From NCBI GenBank assembly GCA_006226375.1, contig SBHC01000042.1, positions 151,395 to 215,394 of the forward strand: DNA of 64,000 nucleotides, written 5' to 3'. The translations under genes were made by a program, and so were the position numbers. The notes beneath the pieces were generated by a model that worked only from the letters and a program-made list of their open reading frames with translations, made no database searches and had not been told where the DNA came from. The stretch's first letter is position 1; every line of letters starts with the position of its first letter. This document shows, one piece after another, positions 34,377-43,992 of this stretch. This DNA comes from Deltaproteobacteria bacterium (lineage in GTDB: Bacteria; Myxococcota_C; UBA6777).

Positions 34377-36227
34377 TTAAGTTGCGGGGCTGTGCAAGGG
34401 AGGGAGAGTTTCTTCTATGACCCCTTGTGCCTTCGGCCAAAGCAGGACGGCTTCTGTGACCATCCAAACCTCCAACAACAACGTCATGATGGTGACCCCG
34501 ATTAACACATAGGGGGGAGAAGCCGCCTTGAACCAGGTGGATAGTTGGAGAATCAGAGCCCAGGCTGGCATCACTAGCATGAAGAGCATCGGCAAGAAGG
34601 CAAGCCAGATGGGAAGCTTGCGACGAGCCAGCCAGAAGAAAATAACGAGGAAGGCAAGCCCGCCCAACAGCTGATTGGTTGCGCCAAACATGGGCCAAAG
34701 AATCAACCCACCTTTGCCTGTCGAAGCCCAACTCCAAGCTTGTCCTTTGATCGGCAAACCAGCCATGATTCCCGCTACCACAATCGCAAAAATCGTAGCG
34801 CCGTGCTTGTTTTGAAGCCAGGTCAGGGGGTTGCCTGTAGGCTTCGAGTTGAGGTGAGAGCGTCCTACCAAAGTGGATGCAAGCTCCTGGATGACATAAC
34901 GTTGCAGACGGCATGCGGTATCAAGGGTGGTTCCTGCAAAGGAAGCGACCAGGACCCCCATCAGCGCAATCGCTGCGCTGATGGGGATGCCGATGGTGTG
35001 TAGGAAGTTGGCCGAACCATCCACAAAGGCTCCCACCTTGGCCCCGAGTCCACTCGCTGCGCCCCACGACGAATACCGCGCGAGCCAGGCTTCTTGTCCG
35101 GAGAGAGTCCCTGTTTTTCCAGTGATTCCCAATCCCAGACCAGCCACACAAGCGAGAATGACAACGGTTGCGAGGAAGCCCTCGATCAACATCGAACCGT
35201 AACCTACAAATTGAGCGTCGGTTTCTTTGCGGAGCTGCTTGCTGGACGTCCCGCTGCTTACGAGGCAATGGAATCCACTCATTGCGCCACAAGCGATGGT
35301 GATAAACAGGAAGGGAAAGATGGCAGGCGCGCCTTTGGGTGACCATTGAAACGCTGGAGCGACAATCTCCAAGGTCTGCCGGGCACCGTTCGGAGTGGTG
35401 GGGGCTCCCCCGATCAATCCAGCCACAAGAAGTCCGAGGATGACCAGTCCCAAGGCTGTGAGGAGCTGGAGGCTGTTTATGTAGTCACGAGGCTGTAGCA
35501 AGCTCCAAACTGGCAGCACGGAGGCAATGTAAGAGTACACCAACAGAACTACGACCCAGGTCATCACAGGCCAGGAAGCCAGCATCGAATTGAAGCTGGC
35601 GAGGGGACCCCAGTTTCCAAAGAAGACTGTCAGGTACATCAACGCCAAGGCGATGAGAGAAGGAACAAGCAAGTTCTTCCCCTGACGGTGAATCAGGGCA
35701 CCAATTCCGATGGCAATGGGAATCTGAAGGAGGCAGGGGGTAATGGAAGACGGATATTTCTTGAACACCGCTGCGATGACCAGTCCAAAAATCGCAAGGA
35801 CAATCGTCAAGGTGACAAAGAGAATGAACAGAAAGAGAAGCCTGACTCGTGGAGTGAGGATACGTCCAGCCAACTCACCGATGGTTTGGCCGCGGTTTCG
35901 CATGCTAATGATCAGCGAGCCAAAGTCGTGGACGGCCCCAATGAAAATCGAACCCAAGAGAACCCAAATCAGCGCCGGGACCCACCCCCACATCACTGCT
36001 ATCGCAGGCCCAACGATAGGTCCTGTTCCTGCAATGGAGGTGAAGTGGTGACCGAAGACCACAGACTTGTCTGTAGGCACGTAATCTTTGTCATCACGAA
36101 GCTCTTCGCTGGGCACCGTTGCGTTGGGGTCTAGCTTAAAGATCTTTCGCGAAAGCCAGCGGCCGTAGGTGTTGTAGGCCACCAGGTACAAGATCATGGC
36201 GCCCAAGGCGATGAGTAGGGTTCCCAT
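34377..36227 (-). CDS. cstA: Carbon starvation protein CstA family transporter
   Basis: The 616-residue polytopic membrane protein has the conserved CstA N-terminus (YNTYGRWLSRKIFKL, DYVPTDKSVVFGHHFTSIAGTGPI in overlapping pieces, GSIFIGAVHDFGSL) and many membrane helices. CstA proteins import peptides, and related members import pyruvate, during carbon limitation. Several long segments such as FHCLVSSGTSSKQL and TTLDTACRLQRY are typical. AAAGGG precedes the ATG. The SCP2-like gene lies 12 bp upstream on the same strand, so both are likely read from the promoter at 36941-36969. Confidence 0.92.
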   Translation of the reverse strand: MGTLLIALGAMILYLVAYNTYGRWLSRKIFKLDPNATVPSEELRDDKDYVPTDKSVVFGHHFTSIAGTGPIVGPAIAVMWGWVPALIWVLLGSIFIGAVHDFGSLIISMRNRGQTIGELAGRILTPRVRLLFLFILFVTLTIVLAIFGLVIAAVFKKYPSSITPCLLQIPIAIGIGALIHRQGKNLLVPSLIALALMYLTVFFGNWGPLASFNSMLASWPVMTWVVVLLVYSYIASVLPVWSLLQPRDYINSLQLLTALGLVILGLLVAGLIGGAPTTPNGARQTLEIVAPAFQWSPKGAPAIFPFLFITIACGAMSGFHCLVSSGTSSKQLRKETDAQFVGYGSMLIEGFLATVVILACVAGLGLGITGKTGTLSGQEAWLARYSSWGAASGLGAKVGAFVDGSANFLHTIGIPISAAIALMGVLVASFAGTTLDTACRLQRYVIQELASTLVGRSHLNSKPTGNPLTWLQNKHGATIFAIVVAGIMAGLPIKGQAWSWASTGKGGLILWPMFGATNQLLGGLAFLVIFFWLARRKLPIWLAFLPMLFMLVMPAWALILQLSTWFKAASPPYVLIGVTIMTLLLEVWMVTEAVLLWPKAQGVIEETLPPLHSPAT

Positions 36228-36239
36228 AGTTCAATCCCT

Positions 36240-36896
36240 TTAGCTTGCTTGTCCCAAGGTTCGGGCAAGTTTGGTTGCGTGGACAAGGTCTCCTTGGAGC
36301 ACGATGCGCTTGGACTTCCAGGCTTTGACTGGATCAAGTTTGCGCATCCGGATGGACTCAAACGTTTCGCCGTCCATGCTCAGCGTGAAGCGGGGCTCTG
36401 CGCTGAGTTCGTTGGTGAACAAGCCCACCCGCATCGATAGATCCTGGCCTTCAAAGTCCGTTACTTTGCAGAGAAATACGGTTGGATGTTGGGCCAGGGC
36501 TTCCAACATATCGTCGGTGAGTACGACACGTTTGATGCCTCGTTCGTCCAACTCGTTTTCGATTTTTTCAATGAAGTCTTCGGGTCCGCCGGCGTCTTCC
36601 ATCTCAGCGACGAGGTCTTTGACCCACTTGCCCGCTGTTAAGTTCCAGTGGGCTTCGCTGCCTTGCAAGGCGATGAATGGTTGGGAGGTTGTGCCCGATT
36701 CTACGCTGTAGTCGCCAAGGTCGAAGCTGCAAACCCAAGGTCCACCGTCTGCACCCTGTACATCCACCTGCACGGAAAACTTAACTTCTTCGATGACTTG
36801 TGGAGGGCTAAACACATCTTCTGCCCACTCGAGAAGGAGCTCTTCCATCAAAAGTTGAGGACTTACTACCTCTGGCAACGTATCTGCACCACGCAT
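36240..36896 (-). CDS. SCP2-like domain protein
   Basis: The 218-residue soluble acidic protein has no signal peptide. Its C-terminal part (RKLDPVKAWKSKRIVLQGDLVHATKLARTLG) matches the end of sterol-carrier-protein-2 domains, where a D-P-x-x-A and a G-D stretch precede the last helix. Upstream strands such as RFTLSMDGETFESI fit the same fold. SCP2 domains bind hydrophobic molecules. This is a family-level guess and no substrate is implied. GGAGAG lies just before the ATG at 36896, and it is the first gene ahead of cstA. Confidence 0.6.
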   Translation of the reverse strand: MRGADTLPEVVSPQLLMEELLLEWAEDVFSPPQVIEEVKFSVQVDVQGADGGPWVCSFDLGDYSVESGTTSQPFIALQGSEAHWNLTAGKWVKDLVAEMEDAGGPEDFIEKIENELDERGIKRVVLTDDMLEALAQHPTVFLCKVTDFEGQDLSMRVGLFTNELSAEPRFTLSMDGETFESIRMRKLDPVKAWKSKRIVLQGDLVHATKLARTLGQAS

Positions 36897-36940
36897 ACTC
36901 TCTCCGTTTCATCAGACTGTTGGTAAATTGGCAGTCGTTG

Positions 36941-36969
36941 AGTGTAGAAGAGGCGTGGAACTCCGTCAA
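36941..36969 (-). promoter_or_regulatory. Sigma70 promoter of the SCP2-cstA unit
   Basis: On the minus strand TTGACG (36969-36964) and TACACT (36946-36941) are 17 bases apart, matching 5 and 4 of 6 consensus positions. The predicted start lies about 40 bases before the SCP2-like gene. Confidence 0.6.
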
Positions 36970-37032
36970 GTCCCGGAGAATCGTTGCTTCAGGAAAGGAA
37001 GAAAGGGAGGAAAAAAGGGGAACGGAGGGGGG

Positions 37033-39675
37033 TTACGGAGCGCAGCGTTGGGGCGCGTATTGGTTGGCGGAGTCGTAGCAATAGCTACCTCGCAAGGTGT
37101 ATCCGGAAGGACACTTGCAGGTCGTGCCCGAGGTACAATCAGTGTTGTTGCGACAGGGGATTCGACAAAGTTTGGTGGTGGCTTCACAGAGACCATCGCC
37201 GTATTGCACCGAGCTTCCGTTGTAGCTGATCGGTCCGTTACCGCAGGTCGCCACGTTGTTTTGAACGGTACATGTTTTGCCTTGGGTCATCACGGCCTTG
37301 CAGCTCTTGTAGCTCACGCGTCCTTCGGTTTGGGAACTTACGGACTGATACCGTGGGAAACAGTAACCGTTGAGATCAGCGAAGTAGCGAGAGTTGCAGT
37401 AGGCGTTGTTGTTCGAGCAGCACGTGTAACCCTGCCCACAATCGCGGTCCGAGCTACACTTCTTCAAGCACACCAGCTCACGTTTGATGATTTGTGTTCC
37501 GATGCCCAAGGGAGCGTTCACACAAGCGTGGCCTGTGGCACATTCGGCTTGTCCGCCTGCTTTGGAGCAGGGCAGACACTGCGCCCGGCCTGTTGCAGAC
37601 AGACACTTGTTGATGCCTGTGTCACACTTGGCTCCACCGCTGCAGTCTGTGTCGGTCAAACACTCCACACAAGCGTTGGCTTTCTTGTCGCAAACCAAGC
37701 CCACTGCGCAGTTGGGACTCTTGGAAGAGCAATCCACGCATTGGTTGTAGTCTCCGCATACTTTGCCGCGAGGACAGTCGTTGTCCGTCAGGCATCCACG
37801 GATACACTGGCGGGTCTTTGTGTTGCAGACTGTTCCCGTTTTGCAGTCCGAGTTCTTGGTGCAGTCGTAGCAGGTGTTGGTCGTGGTGTCACACTTTACA
37901 GAGTTGGCGTTGGCGCTCGCAGTGCAGTCGTTGTCGGCGAGGCAGGCCACACACTTGTTGGCTTTTTCGTTGCACTTGGGAGCTTGGCTGTTACAACCAA
38001 TGTCGTAGGGGTAGCCAGGGCGGAGCGGCTTGTTGATGCAAACCACACAGGTGCGGGTGCTGGCTTTGCAGTAACGAGCAGTGCCACGACGAGCGCAACC
38101 TTGGTCATAGGCATCGTTGGCGGTGCAGCGGAACTGGCAGGTGTAGGTTTTGGTGTCGCAGACATCGTTGCCGGAACAGTCCGTGTCTTTCTCACAAGCC
38201 ACACACTTCTTCAAGGTGGTGTTGCAGATGGGCTTGGTGTTGGGGTCACAGTCTCGTTTGGAGGTGCAACCTTCTACACACGTGCCGTTGGTGCAAAGGT
38301 AGTTCAACTTGCAGTCGGTGTTTTGGAAGCAGCCTACACAGTTTCCACCCACACAACGCGCTTGGGCCTTGGAGTTGGGGTCCTGCTTGCAGTGACCAGA
38401 GTTTCCACACTGTGAGCAAATCCCAACCGAGGGAGGACAGTAGGGGGTTGGTGCTTTGCAGTCTGCGTCTTTGGCACACTTGGTTTGCTTCTGACAGGTG
38501 TAAGTCGTGGTATCGCAGAAGTTACCAGTTCCACAGTCGGCGTCTTTGGAACATTGAACGCAACGTTTCGAGATGCAGAATTTGTTGCCTTTGGGATCGT
38601 TAGCGCAATCTGTATCGCTGGAGCAGCCAACGAAGCTACAAACGCCACCGGCACAACCATAAAGGGCGGGGCAGTCCGATGACTGCTTGCACTGCACACA
38701 TTGGTTGTTGGCGCAGAAGGGGGTTTTGGGGGAAGCGGTTTTGCAGTCTGCGTCGGAGCGGCATGCGTCAGGACGAAGCTGACATGTGAAGGTCTGTACG
38801 TCGCAGAACTCGGTCGATTGGCAGTGCTTGTCTACGATGCAGTCACGACATTCACGTGCGCTCACGTCACAATAACGGGGTTTGGAGCCCGTCTGGCATT
38901 GAGCATCCGAGGTGCATCCGGATTGAGCGATACATCGGCCGTTGGAACATTGGGGCCGTGCGCTGGGGCAGTCTCGGTTGGAGGAGCACTCTGCCGTACA
39001 CTGGTAGTCTTTGCAGAGAGGGAGAGTTGGGGTCGTACAGTCCGTGTCCCGCTCGCATTGTGCAGGCAAACAGGTGCCTGTTTGAGTGTCACAAAGAGGA
39101 GTTTGGGCCGAACAATCTGCATTCGACTTGCAAGGTACGGGAGTGGCTGGGACACAAACGCCGCCGGAGCAGGTCGGGGTTCGTGGGTTGGTGCAGTCCG
39201 CGTCTGTTTTGCAGCCGGGAGCCGGAGGTGTACATTCGCCGTTGCTGCAAGTGGGGAACGCTGGGTTCTTACAATCCACATCTGCGGTACAGGGTTGGCA
39301 AACGCCGTTGTTGCAGGTCGGCTTGGTTGCATCCTTGCAGTCTTTGTAATCGACGCACTCGGGAGGCAAAGCCGTGCAGACACCGCCAGCGCACTGTGGC
39401 TTTGCTGTGTCGGTACAGTCACCGTCATTCAAACATTCAGGTGAACAAGTCCCGCTTACGCATTTGGGTTTTCCTGGAGAAGTACACTCGCTGTCTGTGA
39501 TACAGCCACCTGTGGTGTTGTTGTTCACAGAGTTGGTGTTGGTGTTTGAATTGGTCGTGTTGGTGTTCGAGTTGGTGTTCGTGTTGTTGGTGGGGGTTGG
39601 AGATGAACATCCAACCTGCCAGGCGAAGAGCGCCAAAGCGCAGCACAATACAGTCCAATGATACTTTCTTAACAT
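37033..39675 (-). CDS. Cys-rich repeat lipoprotein with Asn/Thr linker
   Basis: The ATG at 39675 has AGGAGG upstream. The 880-residue product has lipobox QVGC (Cys23), followed by an Asn/Thr/Ser-rich linker (residues about 27-55). Then come about twenty Cys-rich modules of roughly 35-40 residues with the pattern C-x(2)-D-x-D-C-x(4-8)-P-x-C-x-x-G-x-C. The C-terminal region is less regular and has CCSNNNAYCNSRYFADLNGYC. Disulfide-rich surface role inferred, no enzymatic motif. The promoter at 39726-39754 probably drives it. Confidence 0.82.
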   Translation of the reverse strand: MLRKYHWTVLCCALALFAWQVGCSSPTPTNNTNTNSNTNTTNSNTNTNSVNNNTTGGCITDSECTSPGKPKCVSGTCSPECLNDGDCTDTAKPQCAGGVCTALPPECVDYKDCKDATKPTCNNGVCQPCTADVDCKNPAFPTCSNGECTPPAPGCKTDADCTNPRTPTCSGGVCVPATPVPCKSNADCSAQTPLCDTQTGTCLPAQCERDTDCTTPTLPLCKDYQCTAECSSNRDCPSARPQCSNGRCIAQSGCTSDAQCQTGSKPRYCDVSARECRDCIVDKHCQSTEFCDVQTFTCQLRPDACRSDADCKTASPKTPFCANNQCVQCKQSSDCPALYGCAGGVCSFVGCSSDTDCANDPKGNKFCISKRCVQCSKDADCGTGNFCDTTTYTCQKQTKCAKDADCKAPTPYCPPSVGICSQCGNSGHCKQDPNSKAQARCVGGNCVGCFQNTDCKLNYLCTNGTCVEGCTSKRDCDPNTKPICNTTLKKCVACEKDTDCSGNDVCDTKTYTCQFRCTANDAYDQGCARRGTARYCKASTRTCVVCINKPLRPGYPYDIGCNSQAPKCNEKANKCVACLADNDCTASANANSVKCDTTTNTCYDCTKNSDCKTGTVCNTKTRQCIRGCLTDNDCPRGKVCGDYNQCVDCSSKSPNCAVGLVCDKKANACVECLTDTDCSGGAKCDTGINKCLSATGRAQCLPCSKAGGQAECATGHACVNAPLGIGTQIIKRELVCLKKCSSDRDCGQGYTCCSNNNAYCNSRYFADLNGYCFPRYQSVSSQTEGRVSYKSCKAVMTQGKTCTVQNNVATCGNGPISYNGSSVQYGDGLCEATTKLCRIPCRNNTDCTSGTTCKCPSGYTLRGSYCYDSANQYAPQRCAP

Positions 39676-39725
39676 GATAACCTCCTACGGTCCCTCCGAA
39701 GAGTAAACATATCGTTCCTCTGTCG

Positions 39726-39754
39726 AGGGTATTGCTGAGATGAAAGGTTGTCAA
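39726..39754 (-). promoter_or_regulatory. Sigma70-type promoter with perfect -35
   Basis: On the minus strand TTGACA (39754-39749) is followed after 17 bases by TACCCT (39731-39726), which is weaker. It lies about 50 bp before the 880-residue lipoprotein gene. Confidence 0.5.
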
Positions 39755-39783
39755 TGGCTCGTTGCGTTTCTTTCCCAACTCTT

Positions 39784-40764
39784 TCAAGGAGTAAGTGGCG
39801 CTGGCCACTGGGGAGGCTGACCCTGCAGGACGCGCCAAACATCATGAACGACGCTGCTCATGTTTGCCATCGCTCGTGATGTTCGAGATGCCAGATGAGG
39901 TAACATCTTTACATTGGGTCTTCCCCACAACGGATAATCTGCGGGAGGGGGCTCTGGAAAGTGCACATCAAGAATCGCTTGGCCCCCGTTGGGCTCCGCT
40001 CTTTCGCTCCATCGAGCCAGAGCCTCTGGGTCAATCAACATCCCTCTTGCCGTATTTAAAACCGTGCAGTGGCTCTGAAGTTGCGAAAGAACAGAGTCGT
40101 CCAGGAGGAAGTGGTTCTCGGCTCTTCCGTCGATGTGGATTGTGAGAAGGTCCGATTCCCTCCACAAGGTCGCTTTGTCTACAGCTTGGCTGGCGCAAGA
40201 CACGGGAAGTTGAAGGGCGTCGTCGTCGAGCAAATCATTGTGAAGAACCCGAAGCCCCAGGATATGTGCGACCTCTGCCATACGTCGTCCGATTCGGCCC
40301 ATTCCCAATATACCGAGGGTCATCTCATTGATTTGAGAGCCCACCAGGGTTTTGCGGTAGTGATAGAAGTCTTCGGCTGTATCTTCAGGAGTAAGGTAAC
40401 GTCGAGGTCGCAAGTTCTCCAACAGCAGAGACCACGCGTATTCCACGACGGCTTGGGTGTTGGCGTCGGGAGTATGAACCACGGTAACACCGCGCTGGGA
40501 ACATGCCGACAAATCAAAGTTGTCCAAGCCAACGCCTGCCCGCCCGATGACCTTCAGCTTGGGGGCCTTGGCGAGCAACTCTTCGTTCACTTCCGTGTAC
40601 GTTCGAACCAGCAGTCCGTCGGCGTCTTGCAGTTCGTTGTCCAAAGATGCGGAATCTCCCAAGGGGCTACGGACCAGTTGGACTCGTTCGGCCAACCAGG
40701 CTGCTGCTTGTTCATCGAGGTGCTCGGTTTGCACCACCTTATAACGTTGATTTTCTGATGTCAC
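39784..40764 (-). CDS. D-isomer-specific 2-hydroxyacid dehydrogenase family protein
   Basis: A GTG at 40764 with AGAGGAT upstream is the likely start, giving 326 residues; the frame open beyond it would run across the divergent pdxJ start. It has the family fold: GRAGVGLDNFD, nucleotide loop LGILGMGRIGRRMAEVA (Gly-x-Gly-x-x-Gly), NTARGMLID with catalytic Arg, and LPHLASRT with catalytic His. Family members act on phosphoglycerate, glyoxylate or other 2-hydroxy or 2-oxo acids. In its pairing with pdxJ it could be the 4-phosphoerythronate dehydrogenase (PdxB-like) step of pyridoxal phosphate synthesis, which is only suggested by the adjacent position. Confidence 0.82.
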   Translation of the reverse strand: MTSENQRYKVVQTEHLDEQAAAWLAERVQLVRSPLGDSASLDNELQDADGLLVRTYTEVNEELLAKAPKLKVIGRAGVGLDNFDLSACSQRGVTVVHTPDANTQAVVEYAWSLLLENLRPRRYLTPEDTAEDFYHYRKTLVGSQINEMTLGILGMGRIGRRMAEVAHILGLRVLHNDLLDDDALQLPVSCASQAVDKATLWRESDLLTIHIDGRAENHFLLDDSVLSQLQSHCTVLNTARGMLIDPEALARWSERAEPNGGQAILDVHFPEPPPADYPLWGRPNVKMLPHLASRTSRAMANMSSVVHDVWRVLQGQPPQWPAPLTP

Positions 40765-40856
40765 ATCAATCCTCTCTGGACGGAAGTTTAGGGTTCGAGT
40801 AAGATGCGTTCGCACGGAAGGAATTGTATCGAATCCTCGCAACCAAAGGACCTATC

Positions 40857-41600
40857 ATGACGCATCTGAGTGTCAACCTCAACAAAATGGCCTTGCTCCG
40901 AAACTCTAGAAACATCAACGTTCCAGACGTCGCTGTCATGGGGCGTCGCTGCTTGGTTGCTGGAGCTTTTGGGTTGACGATTCATCCTCGTCCCGACCAA
41001 CGGCACGCGAAATACTCCGATATCCAAGAGCTGCATCAGGTCGTTCAGGAGTTTCCTGACAGAGAGCTTAATATTGAGGGATATCCAACCGAGCTGTTCC
41101 TTCAGCATGTCATCAATGCAAAACCTCACCAGTGTACGCTGGTTCCGGATGAACCCGGTCAGCTTACCTCGGATCATGGTTGGCTGGTTGCGAAGAACAA
41201 AGACCTGTTGTCACGGGTGCTGTCGTCTCTTCGCGAGGCTGGGATTCGTAGCAGCCTGTTTATGGATGTGGACAACACCGAAGAATACAAGCTCGCTAAG
41301 GAGCTGGGGGCTGACCGCATTGAATTGTACACTGAGCCGTATGCACTGGCCTTTGGAACGGTAGAGCAAGACTCTGTTGTGGCCGCATACGCTCAAGCGT
41401 CGCAAGTGGCTATCGATGTGGGTTTGGAAGTGAACGCAGGTCACGACCTGAACCTGTTGAACCTGGGCGCTTTGTGCAAAGCAGCAACCATCGTAGAGGT
41501 CTCGATCGGTCATGCCCTCACAGTTGAGTGCTTTGACTACGGCTTGGAAGGCACCATCCAACGGTACTTGAACGTACTCTCAGAAGCGGCTGAAGCGTAG
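40857..41600 (+). CDS. pdxJ: Pyridoxine 5'-phosphate synthase PdxJ
   Basis: The ATG at 40857 follows AAAGGA by 6 bases. The 247-residue product begins with LSVNLNKMALLRNSR, then GLTIHPRPDQRHA, ELNIEGYPTE and TLVPDEPGQLTSDHGW, all conserved in PdxJ, and ends with EVSIGHAL. It makes pyridoxine 5'-phosphate from deoxyxylulose 5-phosphate and 3-amino-1-hydroxyacetone 1-phosphate in the cytoplasm. Full length for the family. The helicase gene starts 10 bp after its stop, so they are likely co-transcribed. Confidence 0.95.
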   Translation: MTHLSVNLNKMALLRNSRNINVPDVAVMGRRCLVAGAFGLTIHPRPDQRHAKYSDIQELHQVVQEFPDRELNIEGYPTELFLQHVINAKPHQCTLVPDEPGQLTSDHGWLVAKNKDLLSRVLSSLREAGIRSSLFMDVDNTEEYKLAKELGADRIELYTEPYALAFGTVEQDSVVAAYAQASQVAIDVGLEVNAGHDLNLLNLGALCKAATIVEVSIGHALTVECFDYGLEGTIQRYLNVLSEAAEA

Positions 41601-41609
41601 GGAGGCTCT

Positions 41610-43946
41610 ATGGCTCCGGAGGGGAAAGGCCTTCCAAAAATTTCGGTGTCCGTTCGGGAACTCGTGGAGTTTGTCATGCTTTCGGGTAGCCTGGAGCGGG
41701 GTGGTTTGATGCTCGGGGAGTCGATGGCTTCCATCGCATTGGAAGGCACACGGGGACACCAAGAAATTCAATCGAGTCGGCCCGATACCTACGAAGCTGA
41801 AGTCACTCTCAAGTGGGATGTTGTGGCCCAAGACCATATCCTTCACGTTCGAGGACGCGTGGATGGCATCATGCACGAAGACGATGCCATCATCATCGAA
41901 GAGATCAAAACGCACGGCGGCTACGGAGAGATCTCTCCCTCTTCGGTACACTGGGCGCAAGGCAAGGTGTACGCCTACATCTACCTTCAGGAGCATCCTC
42001 TCGATTCCATCGATGTCCAACTCACCTACATGCATCGAAAGACTCGGGAGATTCACACCTTTCGGGAGTCGTTCACCCGCGAGGAGTTGAACACATTCTT
42101 TGCGGACCTGGTCGAAGAATACCTGGAGTGGATTCAGCGTAAGGTTGACTGGTTGTTGTTGCGCACGGCTTCCATCGATGCCGTTGACTTTCCCTACTCG
42201 TCTTACAGGGAGGGACAGCGTCATTTGGCCGTCGCTGCCTACAGAGCCATGGCCGACAAGCAGGTGCTTATGGCAGAAGCACCCACGGGCATTGGCAAAA
42301 CCATGGCGGTCTTGTTTCCTGCAGTGAAAGCCATGGGGCAGGGCCACGCGGAGAAAATTTTCTTTCTTACGGCCAAAACGGTCGGTCGAACCGTGGCTGA
42401 AAAAGCCTTTGACGACATGCGAGAGGCAGGCCTCCGATTCCGAAGTCTGACCCTCACTGCGCGTGACAAGATCTGCAGCCGAAATGGCGAACCCTGCGAG
42501 GTGATGGAGTGTCCTTTCGCTGAAGGGTATTACGACCGACTCAAGGATGGGCTGCGAGCAGGGCTGGAGCGCGAAGACTGGACGTTGGAGTCGATTCGAG
42601 AGGTTGCGTACCAGCACGACCTGTGTCCGTTTGAGTTTGCCCTGGACCTCTCCGAGTGGGCTGACGCCATTGTGTGCGACTACAACTACGTGTTTGACCC
42701 AAAGGTGTACCTGCGTCGCTTCTTCGACACCAAGAAAGGCAAGTACCTGTTCCTCATCGATGAAGCCCACAACCTTGTGGATCGTGCTCGCTCCATGTAT
42801 TCGGCCGAACTCTCCAAGAGGTTGGTCCTGGATACAAAGAAAGAAATCAAGGGACTCTTTCCCAAAGTCGTGAAACGGTTAAACGAGATCAATCGTTGGA
42901 TGATTGACCAACGAAAATTGGTACATGAGTCTGCCGAGGAGTCTCCGTACGAACAGGCTCTGGTGGAGTCTGAGAAGCCCAAGGAACTGTTGGGACTTCT
43001 GTATGCTTTTCTCGAAGACACCGTTCAGTCGTTGACAGAAAAGCCTGATGTTGCTTTTCCAGAAACGCTCCTCGATATGTACTTTCAGGCTCGTGACTTC
43101 CTGCGTACGGCCGAGTTGTTCTCATCCGATGCGTACGTGAGTTATTACCAAACGGGTCGATTTCAAGAGCAGGCCTGTTTGTATTGTTTGGATCCTTCCA
43201 AGTACATACGTCGAGGCGTCAAGAAGGCGCGGGGAACGGTGTTGTTCTCTGCGACGCTGCGACCTGTCGAATACTACAGGGATCTGTTGGGGCACCCGGA
43301 CGAACATCCCGTCTTGCAGCTTCCTTCTCCGTTCCCTCCTGAGAATCTTCAGGTTTGGATCGATCGCAGGATTGCGACGACCTACCGGGCCAGAGCGAGC
43401 ACCTACGACAACGTTGTGGAAGCCATCGGAGCGATGGTTGACGACACCCCAACCAACATTCTTGTTTACTTTCCCTCATACAAGTACATGAACGATGTGT
43501 GGGAGCGGTTTGTCGAGCGATTCCCTGAGCACGTGACGATGTTGCAAACGCCTGGCATGTCGGAAGAAGCACGTCTGGCTTTTCTGGAAGCGTTCGTCGA
43601 TGAACCCAAAGAGACCCTGATCGCCTTCGCTGTGATGGGCGGCATTTTTGGAGAAGGCATCGACCTTGTCGGTGAGCGGCTGGGAAGCGTCGTTATTGTG
43701 GGAGTCGGGCTGCCGCAAGTTTGTCTGGAGCGCAACCTGATCCGCGACCACTTCCAGGCCAAGAACAACGCAGGCTTTTTGTTTGCCTACACCTTTCCTG
43801 GGATGAACCGGGTGCTTCAGGCAGTGGGGCGCTTGATTCGCACAGAAGAAGACAAAGGCAAAGCTCTACTCATCGACAAGCGGTTTGCCTACCGAGATTA
43901 CAGCAGCCTGTTTCCACCGTGGTGGGATCCCAAGTTTTTGCGATGA
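41610..43946 (+). CDS. RecB-type nuclease fused to a Rad3/XPD-like DNA helicase
   Basis: The 778-residue protein has two parts. Residues 1-180 resemble a PD-(D/E)xK nuclease of the RecB/Cas4 class: His50, Asp85 in GRVDG, the E98-x-K100 motif in IIIEEIK, and Gln117-x(3)-Tyr121. Residues about 190-778 are a superfamily 2 helicase of the DinG/Rad3 type, with Walker A APTGIGKT (224-231) and DEAH at 384-387. Four cysteines at 289, 296, 301 and 339 have the spacing of an XPD-type iron-sulfur cluster. The C-terminal motif (GGIFGEGIDLVGERL, GRLIRTEED) completes the helicase. The start ATG at 41610 has GGAGG 4 bases upstream. It should process branched or damaged DNA. Confidence 0.88.
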   Translation: MAPEGKGLPKISVSVRELVEFVMLSGSLERGGLMLGESMASIALEGTRGHQEIQSSRPDTYEAEVTLKWDVVAQDHILHVRGRVDGIMHEDDAIIIEEIKTHGGYGEISPSSVHWAQGKVYAYIYLQEHPLDSIDVQLTYMHRKTREIHTFRESFTREELNTFFADLVEEYLEWIQRKVDWLLLRTASIDAVDFPYSSYREGQRHLAVAAYRAMADKQVLMAEAPTGIGKTMAVLFPAVKAMGQGHAEKIFFLTAKTVGRTVAEKAFDDMREAGLRFRSLTLTARDKICSRNGEPCEVMECPFAEGYYDRLKDGLRAGLEREDWTLESIREVAYQHDLCPFEFALDLSEWADAIVCDYNYVFDPKVYLRRFFDTKKGKYLFLIDEAHNLVDRARSMYSAELSKRLVLDTKKEIKGLFPKVVKRLNEINRWMIDQRKLVHESAEESPYEQALVESEKPKELLGLLYAFLEDTVQSLTEKPDVAFPETLLDMYFQARDFLRTAELFSSDAYVSYYQTGRFQEQACLYCLDPSKYIRRGVKKARGTVLFSATLRPVEYYRDLLGHPDEHPVLQLPSPFPPENLQVWIDRRIATTYRARASTYDNVVEAIGAMVDDTPTNILVYFPSYKYMNDVWERFVERFPEHVTMLQTPGMSEEARLAFLEAFVDEPKETLIAFAVMGGIFGEGIDLVGERLGSVVIVGVGLPQVCLERNLIRDHFQAKNNAGFLFAYTFPGMNRVLQAVGRLIRTEEDKGKALLIDKRFAYRDYSSLFPPWWDPKFLR

Positions 43947-43992
43947 TACGTCGAGAAGGTTCGGAGGGTTGAGGAGAAGGCTGAAGAGGGGG

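Noticed and set aside
36928..38415. 495-residue plus-strand frame opposite the 880-residue Cys-rich lipoprotein
   Set aside because: Antisense to a gene with strong promoter, ribosome site and lipobox; composition (Val/Ala/Gly-rich) follows from reverse-complemented Cys/Thr/Asn codons.
41580..42770. 396-residue minus-strand frame opposite the helicase
   Set aside because: Antisense shadow of a gene with full nuclease and helicase motifs.
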